DNA of 23,628 bases from Porticoccaceae bacterium (lineage in GTDB: Bacteria; Pseudomonadota; Gammaproteobacteria; Pseudomonadales; Porticoccaceae), in the NCBI GenBank assembly GCA_002720735.1, contig PBJN01000023.1:28059-51686 (forward strand), given 5' to 3'. Below the pieces are notes generated by a model. It did not search any database. It was not told the DNA's origin and saw only the letters and a program-made list of their open reading frames with translations. Of this stretch, positions 8,924-17,348 are shown one piece after another; positions within the stretch are counted from its first letter, which is position 1, and each line of letters starts with the position of its first letter. The position numbers and the translations under genes were made by a program.

Positions 8924-9652
8924 TTATTTAGTATCTGGTGTAAGAAGCGAATTTTTCTTTTCAACCAAAATTCCAATTCTAGAATACGACGCGAGACACA
9001 TATATATCGATTGTAAAAAGTTTTTACTGTGGAGTGATGACAATGCTTCTCCATCTAATTTATTCAGAGTATCTTCGTTTATAACATAAAACCCTGTAAG
9101 TTTGCGCTTTGACCCATCCACCAGTTCGACTTCGATGTTGCAAGTTTCCATCAGTTGGTAATCAGTCAGGGCCTTAACTAGCTGCTTATTATGATCATGT
9201 CCTGAGTGGATAGCCTCAAGCTTCTTCACTACATTAAGCAGGTACTCACTCGGTTCCCCAGAGTCGTCAAATAATCGCATTCCTGTTGTTTCACTAATTC
9301 TTGGACTATCCATATCAATTGAGACTACTGGCTTTTCTTTGTTCCCTTGAGAGGATTGAAAACTGATAAAGAAGGGAGACCGATCCATCATCATCGGCAC
9401 GTAGTTAGCCGCCCAGCCGTCGCCTTGTAGAAACAAATTCTCATCTTGCTCTAACCCAAGTAACGCAGTTGCATAAAATGACCCATCTTCCGGATCTTTG
9501 GCAAAAAAAATAGGGAAATGATGTTGGATAGCTCTGAACTCTAGCGGAAACACCATTATATGCATTAATCCGTCTCCGAGCGCATAGCTCCTCTCGGTGA
9601 TGATACGATGATTTCGATGCTCTGCGCTTGTAACAAGCTTGTAGTTGGGCAT
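8924..9652 (-). CDS. SapC family protein
   Basis: 242 residues matching the SapC family (PF07277) from its opening (PNYKLVTSAEHRNHRI) through HIMVFPLEF and FPIFFAKDPEDGSFYATALLGL. The family name comes from a Campylobacter S-layer locus, but the biochemical role is unknown and homologues are common beside TonB-dependent receptors and tryptophan-halogenase-like genes. No signal peptide or membrane helix is seen, so it is probably cytoplasmic. The ATG is preceded by GGGAG seven bases upstream. It sits between halogenase A (47 bp upstream) and the cupin (43 bp downstream) in one leftward operon. Confidence 0.85.
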   Translation of the reverse strand: MPNYKLVTSAEHRNHRIITERSYALGDGLMHIMVFPLEFRAIQHHFPIFFAKDPEDGSFYATALLGLEQDENLFLQGDGWAANYVPMMMDRSPFFISFQSSQGNKEKPVVSIDMDSPRISETTGMRLFDDSGEPSEYLLNVVKKLEAIHSGHDHNKQLVKALTDYQLMETCNIEVELVDGSKRKLTGFYVINEDTLNKLDGEALSSLHSKNFLQSIYMCLASYSRIGILVEKKNSLLTPDTK

Positions 9653-9699
9653 CCTCTTACTCCCTATGTTGGGTAGAGTGTGAAAACTCTTTGCCGGTG

Positions 9700-11262
9700 C
9701 TAAACTGCTTGGAAACCATATGTATTTATCTTATTGATCAGCTCTCGATTTGTGGGTAACGTGGCACAAAGCTGTTTACTTTGCTTGAGATTGTTTTCAA
9801 AGCATTGTTTTGCAATGTCCCATGAGTTTAGCTTAAAGGATTCGCGTGATTGCTCAAGGTGGGTCTTAAAGCCCATGCCATAGAGAACGTACTGATAGCT
9901 TGCTGATGGAAACATTTCACTTGCGTAAATGTTGTCATGGTGCCAAGGCGGGTGGTATTTCCAGTGTGCTAAGGAGTCGGCAAGACTTTCCGGTATAGTT
10001 TCGGCATCTTTGTTGTCCCTCCAATAAGCGCTATCCTGTCGATCTGTTAACACATAGTGCAGCTTCAGGAAGTCAACAATCGAATCCCATCGCCGAGAAA
10101 AATCTTTGTTGAAACGTTTCGCGACGATCTCCATATGAGCGCGGTCGTATGGAAGTTGGTCAGTTATTGTGGATGCCGCGAGTTCTACCAACACCAGTGC
10201 TGATGCCTCAAGTGGTTCGATAAAACCCGCCGCCATGCCCACAGCGACACAGTTACGGTGCCAAAAGGCGGTTCTGTGGCCTGGCTCGAAAGTGATCTTT
10301 CGCGGCGATATTGGTGATGGATTGTTAGGTTTTGAACTCCCATTTATATAAGCCAATAGTGCGTCGTGAGCTGCTTCATCAGTGGTGTGAGCGCTTGAAT
10401 ATACATAACCGATGCCGCGTCTACTTTGTAAACCTATGTCCCAGATCCAACCCGCTTTTTGAGCGGTTGATAGTGTGCATGACTCTATCTTGTAATTCTG
10501 GTCTTCATAAGGAACTTGGGCGGCTAATGCAGAGTCGTTGAAGAGATACTTATGTTTTTTTGTAATGGGTATCTTGAAGTGTTCCCCCAAGAGAATAGAT
10601 TGCATCCCACTACAGTCCACAAAGAGCTCACCTTCTATTTCCCGAGAGGTGGTTGTTAGTGATTTAATATCACCTACTTCATTATTGTTAACCGTAATTA
10701 CGTGGTCTATCAAATGGCACACGCCAAGTGTCTCTGTCGCATGCTTTCGAAGTAACTCCGCAAATTTACCCGCATCTAAGTGATACCCATAGTTTAGCTG
10801 ACCAACGTATTCAGGAGTCGAAATCTGTTTTGGCGCCAAATGTTTGTCGAAAACCTCACTTTGAGGGCATACCGCCTCTGCAAAAGTAACTTCATGGGAG
10901 AGTTTCTGCCAAGATTCAACCAGATTTGTCTCGGCATAGTTGTTCGGCAGTGTAAAAGGATGTATGTAGCTACGTTTATCTTTACAAGTCCAATCAAAGA
11001 ATTGAGTACCTTGTTTGAAGCTTGCGTTGCACTTCCTAAAGAAATCAGTCTCTCTTATACCAATTCTCCTGAGAGATACCCGCATCGATGGCCATGTTCC
11101 CTCTCCGACTCCAATAGAATTTACATCGGGGGACTCTATTAGGGTTACATTAAAGGCGCTGTTAGTCGGGGTGATCTTGTGCTTTGCTGCTATTATTGAC
11201 GCAGTAAGCCATCCTGCAGTGCCCCCCCCCAAGATTACAATGTTGTTTACTTGTCTCTGCAT
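9700..11262 (-). CDS. Flavin-dependent tryptophan-halogenase family protein (halogenase A)
   Basis: 520 residues, PF04820 family. It has the FAD motif LGGGTAGW (11-18), a Lys at residue 83 in SFKQGTQF aligning with the catalytic Lys, and EPLEAS with Glu352 aligning with the catalytic Glu. It departs from the classical signature in two places: GWIWDIG (271-277) has Gly where Pro is usual, and Ala353 replaces the Ser after the catalytic Glu. The two halogenases in this block are therefore well diverged and may act on different substrates. It follows the receptor gene after 139 bp containing a hairpin and precedes sapC by 47 bp. Nine G overlap codons 11-14. The ATG start has only a weak ribosome binding site. 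Confidence 0.88.
   Translation of the reverse strand: MQRQVNNIVILGGGTAGWLTASIIAAKHKITPTNSAFNVTLIESPDVNSIGVGEGTWPSMRVSLRRIGIRETDFFRKCNASFKQGTQFFDWTCKDKRSYIHPFTLPNNYAETNLVESWQKLSHEVTFAEAVCPQSEVFDKHLAPKQISTPEYVGQLNYGYHLDAGKFAELLRKHATETLGVCHLIDHVITVNNNEVGDIKSLTTTSREIEGELFVDCSGMQSILLGEHFKIPITKKHKYLFNDSALAAQVPYEDQNYKIESCTLSTAQKAGWIWDIGLQSRRGIGYVYSSAHTTDEAAHDALLAYINGSSKPNNPSPISPRKITFEPGHRTAFWHRNCVAVGMAAGFIEPLEASALVLVELAASTITDQLPYDRAHMEIVAKRFNKDFSRRWDSIVDFLKLHYVLTDRQDSAYWRDNKDAETIPESLADSLAHWKYHPPWHHDNIYASEMFPSASYQYVLYGMGFKTHLEQSRESFKLNSWDIAKQCFENNLKQSKQLCATLPTNRELINKINTYGFQAV
11222..11230 (-). repeat. Poly-G run (G9) near the start of halogenase A
   Basis: Nine C on the plus strand. On the coding strand the run covers the last base of Leu11 and the Gly12-Gly14 codons (TTG GGG GGG GGC). 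It lies at nearly the same codon as the G9 run in halogenase B. Slippage would frameshift the protein close to its N-terminus. Confidence 0.75.
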
Positions 11263-11353
11263 AACTAAAAATCATCTTAAGCAAGATAGTACGGTTGGAT
11301 ATCAACTTTGGACGTTGCACCAGACATATCTTGATATTGAATTTCTATAACGC

Positions 11354-11383
11354 AAAGAACCGCCGTATTCATGACGGTTCTTT
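11354..11383 (-). terminator. Hairpin between the receptor gene and halogenase A
   Basis: A 9-bp inverted repeat, AAAGAACCG (11354-11362) with CGGTTCTTT (11375-11383), has a 12-nt loop. It begins 18 bp after the receptor stop codon. There is no clean T-run after it on the minus strand, so it may be a weak or partial terminator or an mRNA-stabilising 3' hairpin. Either would let the receptor be made in excess over the downstream enzymes. Confidence 0.5.
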
Positions 11384-11401
11384 GGAACATACAAACATGC
11401 A

Positions 11402-14400
11402 TCAGAAATTGTAGGTTATACCGAAGTCATATCGCGCACCTGTTTGACCCATCTGTAAGACTTGATGCGCCTGTCGGCTGTATACTCGATAAGTTGATTC
11501 TCCAATATTGATGCCCGCAAAGAATACCCTTATGTTTTCTGAGTATTGGTAGTTCGCACTGATGTCAATTTGACTGAAGCCTCGGACGTTTTGCGGATTT
11601 GTAAAGCGACCTTGATCCTGACCTACTCCTGCTAAAAAGTTATCCCTCCAGTTATATGCTACCCTCATCTCAAACTTGTCCTTGTCATAAAAGGCTATCA
11701 AATTAGCAGAGTCGCTCAAACCATTCAAAGCAAACTGGGCTTCCAGATTGTTATTATCGAACTGCACGTTTCCACTCACCAAAGTGGCATTTGCTATCAC
11801 GCCAAAACCGGTATCTCCAAATGTATGTTGTAGATTGATCTCTATGCCATCAATAACGGCGGCATCGATATTTGCCGGGGATCTTATCTCCCAGATTAGT
11901 GGGTCACCTTGACCCGCAATACCGCGCAACCTTGCCTCGCCATTCTCTACGTATACCTCGCTACCTGACAAATTCTGAAATGCAACCGTACCCTCAATAT
12001 TATAGTCTGACAAAATTTGGCTGGTTATATCTGTAACCGAGGGATCAGTGTTTCCGCTGGCGATCACATCGGCTTCTACAGCCGCATAGATTGCTGTCCC
12101 TTTGAAGTCGGCAAGACCACCATCACCAAAGAGTGCCTCATCTCTAAAGCTCGTACCAATAAAGTCTTCCGTATCTTTTACGAAGTATCCCAAGGAGAAA
12201 TAACTATCCTCGCCGTAGTACCACTCAAAAGAAATATCCAGATTTGAAGCGAGTATCGGTTCTAGACCGGGATTTCCACCCGCTGCGCGGGGTCTATTAT
12301 CATTGGGAAAATTAGTACCAGAGGCCGTGATTCCACCCTGGATGTCGGTGTAGCTTGGTCGTGTAATTGTCTGACTCGCCGACACGCGCAATACGACATC
12401 GTCGCGCACCGTCAGGTCTATATCAACGCTTGGCAAAAGTTTTTCATAAGACCCTGTGTATGGGGCCTTAACCTGCGTCTCAAACTTGTAGTAAACTTCA
12501 TTACCTCCAGCAGTGTAAACTTCACTGATATCAGGCGCCAATGCCATAGAGGTGATGTCTGTCTCTTCATGTCTAATGCCGAGCTGGATATTTAAAGGGT
12601 AAGTACCATACTCAGGTATTAGTAGCTCGGTGCTGTGGTTCAGCTGGACATAGGCAGAAATTGACTCCTCTTCCGTATATCGATCTACTTCCCAGACGGT
12701 GCTAGGGCAGTAACCGTCTCCACAATCTCCAACTTCTTGGTACACCTTACCCGTGTCGGTATATATTTGCCTGGCGATTGTCTTAATATCCGCTGCATCC
12801 GCAATAAAGAAGTCGGTGGTACGAGCTGGGTCATCATTCCCCTCAATTTGGTCGAATTGATCGCTCATCGAAGCTCTGGTAAGCACATCATCTAACAACC
12901 CAAGATCACCAACACCTCCCCACGTATCTTGCTGAATACTGGAGGTAAGACCCTGATTTTCTACTTTGGAGGATTCAAAGCCAAAGTCGATTGATGTCAC
13001 GTCCGAGACTTCGAATTTCCCTTTGAACCGACTTTGTTCAATTCCCATCTCCATCTGTTCGTTCCCGATCACACTACCGCTGATCCGCATATCGCTCTTA
13101 TAAAGTGGGCGGGCTACAGGGTCTAAAGGGCCATCACCATCCGGATCGACGCCGCTGTCCATTCCTATGGTCATTATAGGCAATTCAGACCGGTAATCGA
13201 CTCGCGTTAACACTCGGTTATAACTTGCTATATTCAAATTGACACCAGTTCCCTCTGGACCAGCTGCACCTTGTTTTGCTTCAGAGTTATGGTGATCAAT
13301 CTCGAGGCGCAGGTTATCTTTTGCCTGCCAAGCCAGATTTAGTCCTACCGACTCACTCTCATCAACATTTCCCTCGAACCCTAGAGCCATTGCATTATCT
13401 GAGGGGTTACTGATTTCTGTATAAATTAACGGCGATGCGTGTGACCCAAAGGTCTCCCAGGTAGTTTGGACGGTGTTAGAATTATGTGAAAACCATCCTC
13501 CGAAACTGTTATATGCCCTAGCCAATTCAAACTCCGTGTAAGTATAGTCTACAGTGGCCTCCACAGTGTCTGATGCCGCCCATTGGAGAGTGAGTTGCCC
13601 ATTGACTCGCTGACTAGAATATTCGTTTATGGTGTAACTTGCCTGTCTAGGAGTGGATAGGAAGATATCTGCATTTTCTGTGGGGGAAGGGCGATTGATC
13701 TGATTGTCATTGTCAGGCGGCATTGTGCCGCCAACGGTGGAAGCGAGCTCTGTGAACCAGCCGCTGGTAGTGTAACTGTTCACGCCGTTGTCCCTCTCGG
13801 AGTAGCTTGCACTTATTGCAATACCGATGGTATCGTCGGCAAAAGTGTTCCGATAGATTCCTGATCCCTCAGGAGTTATGTCATTTCCTCTGCCAGCCGA
13901 GGGATCATTCTTTCCTTTGAACGTAAAGCTTGCAGCCTCGCCGGGTGCATCTAAAGGTCTGGTAGTGGAAATATTGATCAGAGAACCAATGCCGCCAGTG
14001 GGGACGTCGGCCCTACCAGTCTTGTAGACCTGCACTCCTGATATTCCCTCTGCTGCCAAGTTTCCAAAATCAAAGGATCGAGATATCAAGTTTGTTGTTG
14101 GCATCTGTCTACCGTTGAGTGTCACAAGGTTATACTCGGGACCGAAGCCGCGCACGGTGATTTGAGATCCCTCACCGCGCTCACGATTGATAGAGACGCC
14201 AGTAACACGCTGCAGAGCCTCTGCCAAGTTGGTATCTGGAAACTTACCTATGTCTTCGGCAGTAATCGCGTCAACCACTCCGGTAGAATCTCGTTTTATA
14301 TCCATTGATTTTCGGAGGCTCTCTCGGATGCCTCCTTGAACGATAATTTCTTCTAACTCCATCTGTTCTTGGGATAATGATGTAGTCGCCATCCCGGCTA

Positions 14401-14446
14401 CAATGAGTGCTATGCTGCTCGATAGAGTTGTTTTTCTGAACGTCAT
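11402..14446 (-). CDS. TonB-dependent outer-membrane receptor, probable oligosaccharide importer
   Basis: 1014 residues from the chosen ATG. A longer reading could start with GTG at 14524, but the ATG at 14446 has a strong AGGGGGGA ribosome binding site and opens directly into a signal peptide (MTFRKTTLSSSIALIVAGMA, cleavage near SLSQ). Next come a TonB-box-like ELEEIIVQG, the plug domain (about residues 35-160, with IGKFPDTNLAEAL and GVSINRERGEGSQITVRGFG) and a long beta-barrel ending in YDFGITYNF, whose final Phe is the usual outer-membrane assembly signal. This plug style is typical of the large carbohydrate receptors of marine gammaproteobacteria, Xanthomonas and Caulobacter. Substrate is not readable from sequence; beta-1,3-glucan oligosaccharides are inferred from the divergent GH16 and the nearby GH3. 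It heads the halogenase/SapC/cupin block. Confidence 0.93.
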   Translation of the reverse strand: MTFRKTTLSSSIALIVAGMATTSLSQEQMELEEIIVQGGIRESLRKSMDIKRDSTGVVDAITAEDIGKFPDTNLAEALQRVTGVSINRERGEGSQITVRGFGPEYNLVTLNGRQMPTTNLISRSFDFGNLAAEGISGVQVYKTGRADVPTGGIGSLINISTTRPLDAPGEAASFTFKGKNDPSAGRGNDITPEGSGIYRNTFADDTIGIAISASYSERDNGVNSYTTSGWFTELASTVGGTMPPDNDNQINRPSPTENADIFLSTPRQASYTINEYSSQRVNGQLTLQWAASDTVEATVDYTYTEFELARAYNSFGGWFSHNSNTVQTTWETFGSHASPLIYTEISNPSDNAMALGFEGNVDESESVGLNLAWQAKDNLRLEIDHHNSEAKQGAAGPEGTGVNLNIASYNRVLTRVDYRSELPIMTIGMDSGVDPDGDGPLDPVARPLYKSDMRISGSVIGNEQMEMGIEQSRFKGKFEVSDVTSIDFGFESSKVENQGLTSSIQQDTWGGVGDLGLLDDVLTRASMSDQFDQIEGNDDPARTTDFFIADAADIKTIARQIYTDTGKVYQEVGDCGDGYCPSTVWEVDRYTEEESISAYVQLNHSTELLIPEYGTYPLNIQLGIRHEETDITSMALAPDISEVYTAGGNEVYYKFETQVKAPYTGSYEKLLPSVDIDLTVRDDVVLRVSASQTITRPSYTDIQGGITASGTNFPNDNRPRAAGGNPGLEPILASNLDISFEWYYGEDSYFSLGYFVKDTEDFIGTSFRDEALFGDGGLADFKGTAIYAAVEADVIASGNTDPSVTDITSQILSDYNIEGTVAFQNLSGSEVYVENGEARLRGIAGQGDPLIWEIRSPANIDAAVIDGIEINLQHTFGDTGFGVIANATLVSGNVQFDNNNLEAQFALNGLSDSANLIAFYDKDKFEMRVAYNWRDNFLAGVGQDQGRFTNPQNVRGFSQIDISANYQYSENIRVFFAGINIGESTYRVYSRQAHQVLQMGQTGARYDFGITYNF

Positions 14447-14897
14447 ATTTCCCCCCTGATGTTTCAGACTTGAAGAGCGCCATCCTACGTGTTTTCGCTT
14501 TTCTTGAAACACTTTTTTGTCCACACCTCTCTACATTGTAACATATCATTAATGAGTGAATCGATAGGCAGTAGATGCGATAAAAGGTTATTTTTTTGAG
14601 TGCGAGGAGTAGCAATATATTAAGGCAGACTCGCGAGCTGCCGACAATAAGGCTTAACGGAAAAAATGTTGTTTTAGCCGGTGAGATCACCTAAAGACTG
14701 AGGTAAAGAGGCCAAAATTTTTAAAGCAAGGGTCGTCCGGAATAAAACAGAAAAAAAGTAGTTGTGTTTCGTGTAATCGTGATAAGAATTAGAAGTTATC
14801 TGCTATCATTAAATCAAGAGATTTCGAGAAGTTTTTTGTTGGTACTACGCGAGAGTGCCTCATCGTGCGCTTCGAGGTGAATAGGGAAATCGGAAAA
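14447..14897. promoter_or_regulatory. Divergent control region between the receptor and GH16 genes
   Basis: About 450 bp with no gene, which must hold promoters for both directions. Three symmetric elements are visible: TCATTAATGA at 14546-14555 (perfect palindrome), GGCAG-A-CTCGCGAG-CTGCC at 14624-14642, and GGTGA-GA-TCACC at 14680-14691. On the minus strand TACAAT near 14535-14540 could be a -10 box for the receptor, which would put the first palindrome just upstream of it. I cannot assign a good -35 box to either gene. Confidence 0.5.
14624..14642. promoter_or_regulatory. Near-perfect palindrome, candidate operator
   Basis: GGCAG, one unpaired A, the perfect 8-bp palindrome CTCGCGAG, then CTGCC: the arms match over 8+5 paired positions with one bulge. 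It lies in the control region shared by the receptor and GH16 genes, where a repressor of both would be expected to bind. The regulator is unknown. Confidence 0.35.
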
Positions 14898-16481
14898 ATG
14901 TTGAACACGAAGTTACAAAAGGTTGTGGTAAATCTGAGTCTCTCTCATAATCTACGGTTGGCCACAATATGCTTGTTCCTTACAGCGTCTTCTCTAACCG
15001 CATGCGGTGGAGGAAGTGGAAGCGGCTCTGCAGTCTCAAATGAATTGACCCCTCCAGTCGGCCAGTCAGAGCCAGTACAGGCCTCTCCAGAGCCGGTGAC
15101 GGCTCCAAGCTTAAAAACTCTGAGCGTATTTCAAAATGGAACGATCGGAGGAGAATGGAATAATACTTTTCGCGCGGTGGATTCGGGTAATGGTTGGCAA
15201 CGATGCATAAATGATGGAGGCTCGGGATGCCCAAATATAAGTTGGGAGTTGGTTCCTGATTCAGAGCGCGGTCAAGTGATAGAAATTCGTCATGGATCCT
15301 CGGGAGATATGGCACTTTTTCTGATCGAAACAAATAACCCAAAGGACCTATCAGAGTATGCTGGTGGTGTTATTAAATTCGATGTGCGAGCTGTATCTGG
15401 AGACAGCAGCATTACGATGAAAATTGAGTGCGTATGGCCATGCGAGTCGGAAGAGCAGACCGTTGGACCGGTTGGAGAAAATGGTTGGGAAACCGTTCAA
15501 ATACCCATTGATAATTTAGCTAATCCGGGCCGCTTAGACCTATCTCAAGTAGATACTGGGTTGGTAATCTGGGCAAGCGGTACCCGCAATTCAGTTTTCC
15601 AGCTTGATAATGTGTTTTGGGAGGCTTCCCCAAATTACAGTAGCGAAACAGAGGTTTCATCGGGCGAAGTCAATGGTTGGACAAATCCAAATTATTCTGG
15701 TGCTTTCAGCTCAGATTCATATTCAGGGTATGACTTGGTATGGTCTGATGAATTTTCGGGCTCAGAGCTTAACGAGGGTGATTGGAGCTTTGAGATTGGA
15801 ACTCGAGGAGACGGGTGGGGCAATAATGAACTTCAGTATTATCGACGCAATAATACTCGAGTGATTGATGGGTTGTTAGTGATAGAGGCGAGGAGAGAAG
15901 ATTATGACGACCGTCAATACACCTCCTCCCGATTAGTAACAAAGGGAAAACGAAGCTTTCGATATGGACGCATCGACATACGTGCCGCAATGCCTTTTGG
16001 ACAAGGATTATGGCCCGCTATTTGGATGATGGGCAGCAGTTTTCCATCTGTAGGATGGCCTTATTGCGGTGAGATAGACATCATGGAGATGGTCGGAGGT
16101 CGTGGTAGGGAGAGGACTGTTGTTGGAACTGCGCATTGGAATAAAGGGGGTGCAGCAGCAGCTTATTCACCTACCAACAATGCTCCATACAACGGTGGGC
16201 CGAGTAATGAGTATCTTTTACCCGGGGGAGAGTCCCTGGCTACGTCTTTTCATGTCTTTAGTCTGATTTGGACTCGAGAATCGATTAAGTGGGAAATTGA
16301 TGGTTTCCAGTATAACGAGATGACAATCGATAATAGTGCGGACTTAGCTCCGTTCAGAAATGAGTTTTTTTTCATCATGAATGTTGCAGTTGGGGGAAAT
16401 TGGCCTGGATCTCCAGACCAGTCAACTCGCTTCCCTCAGCAAATGTTAGTGGACTATATCCGGGTGTTTCAGAAGCAGTAG
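14898..16481 (+). CDS. GH16 endo-beta-1,3-glucanase (laminarinase-type) lipoprotein
   Basis: 527 residues from the ATG at 14898; an in-frame GTG at 14865 is possible, but the ATG gives a normal-sized signal. The lipobox LTAC with Cys36 marks it as a lipoprotein, followed by a Gly/Ser/Pro linker, a jelly-roll domain of the ExoP carbohydrate-binding kind (about 75-243) and the GH16 catalytic domain (about 279-527). The active site GEIDIMEMVGG supplies nucleophile Glu392, Asp394 and acid/base Glu397, with WPAIWMMG and WPYC just before, as in bacterial laminarinases. It would cut internal beta-1,3 bonds of laminarin-like glucan at the cell surface. Beta-1,3/1,4-glucanase activity is also possible. 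It is divergent from the receptor, and the ending VDYIRVFQK is the usual last strand of the family. Confidence 0.93.
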   Translation: MLNTKLQKVVVNLSLSHNLRLATICLFLTASSLTACGGGSGSGSAVSNELTPPVGQSEPVQASPEPVTAPSLKTLSVFQNGTIGGEWNNTFRAVDSGNGWQRCINDGGSGCPNISWELVPDSERGQVIEIRHGSSGDMALFLIETNNPKDLSEYAGGVIKFDVRAVSGDSSITMKIECVWPCESEEQTVGPVGENGWETVQIPIDNLANPGRLDLSQVDTGLVIWASGTRNSVFQLDNVFWEASPNYSSETEVSSGEVNGWTNPNYSGAFSSDSYSGYDLVWSDEFSGSELNEGDWSFEIGTRGDGWGNNELQYYRRNNTRVIDGLLVIEARREDYDDRQYTSSRLVTKGKRSFRYGRIDIRAAMPFGQGLWPAIWMMGSSFPSVGWPYCGEIDIMEMVGGRGRERTVVGTAHWNKGGAAAAYSPTNNAPYNGGPSNEYLLPGGESLATSFHVFSLIWTRESIKWEIDGFQYNEMTIDNSADLAPFRNEFFFIMNVAVGGNWPGSPDQSTRFPQQMLVDYIRVFQKQ

Positions 16482-17348
16482 ATTCTATTTATCGAGTGAC
16501 AATGTCAGCACAGAGTCCCTGTATTCTTGTACATTAAACTCATAGAACGGTGACTTACGCGTAAGGTAAATTGTTTTGTTTTCTTAGGCTGAAAAATTCG
16601 GCGACGATTACCTTTGCATCATAATTCAAGACAAGACGTTCGGCTAAATTCAAGAATGGTTATTGTCCTGGGTCAGAAATTAAAACGTCCTTGCACCCAG
16701 CACGTCCTGCGTGATTGATCAACGCATATAACCGATCTACCAGGTGATCCTAGAAATATGTTAGACGCGATAGGCATGTTATGTCGATTCAATAGATCAT
16801 TATTTAGAAATCTGAAATCTATCTTTTGAAAAATAATCTCACTTTTGTTGATTTGACAACGTAAATCCAAGGTCGGCCTCACAGCGACATCAATATTACA
16901 TTGAGGTACACACGCTTTGAAATGCTTTGCTAGCATGATTGATGAGCCTCCCAAGCCTCAACCAATCCTGTCGGGGGTCTGAGGGATTATCGCTTATGTA
17001 GTCCATCAGCTCCGAGCTTGATGGCCATACTTTATTTCAATGTGCGATGTTTTTTCTTACTGTCGTTTTGTGCGCCGGATCCTTGGGCCCTAGCATTTAA
17101 GTAGATATATACCTTTTTATTAAAATGTGTGACAAGAGTCCATTCTTTGATTTTTATGGTCAAGCTATTTCGTGTTGGTAGCTTATTGGTGGACGTAAAC
17201 TCGGTTAATATTGCTATCCCGCTAATCATTAGTGTTGTGCATCGATAAATTATAGCGTATGTCTGAATTAATAAGTTTGTCTGGGGGTTAAATAATGCTT
17301 AATGTTGGTTGCGCCGAGGCCTTTAAGAGTCGCTTTGGTCGGCCATTT
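16482..17348. other. Gene-free or decayed stretch after the GH16 gene
   Basis: About 870 bp in which no reading frame makes a recognisable protein. The longest open stretch is a 93-codon minus-strand frame (16673-16954) with no family resemblance. A perfect 12-bp palindrome, CTTACGCGTAAG (16554-16565), followed by a T-rich stretch, lies 73 bp past the GH16 stop but would form only a short hairpin. As the next region is a clear pseudogene pair, this may be further decayed sequence, but I cannot name any remnant. Confidence 0.5.

Noticed and set aside
14447..14524. 26-codon N-terminal extension of the receptor from a GTG
   Set aside because: It would put a charged stretch before a normal signal peptide, while the internal ATG at 14446 has a strong AGGGGGGA binding site.
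14271..14690. 139-codon minus-strand frame overlapping the receptor start
   Set aside because: It shares the strand but uses another frame through the receptor's N-terminal coding region, and has no recognisable protein features.
16554..16565. Perfect palindrome CTTACGCGTAAG as the GH16 terminator
   Set aside because: A perfect palindrome leaves only a four-base-pair stem with a tetraloop in RNA, too weak to call despite the T-rich sequence after it.
16673..16954. 93-codon minus-strand frame in the gap after GH16
   Set aside because: No ribosome binding site, no domain, odd composition; most likely chance or an unnameable remnant.
17032..17229. 65-codon minus-strand frame
   Set aside because: Low-complexity composition, no family match and no supporting context.
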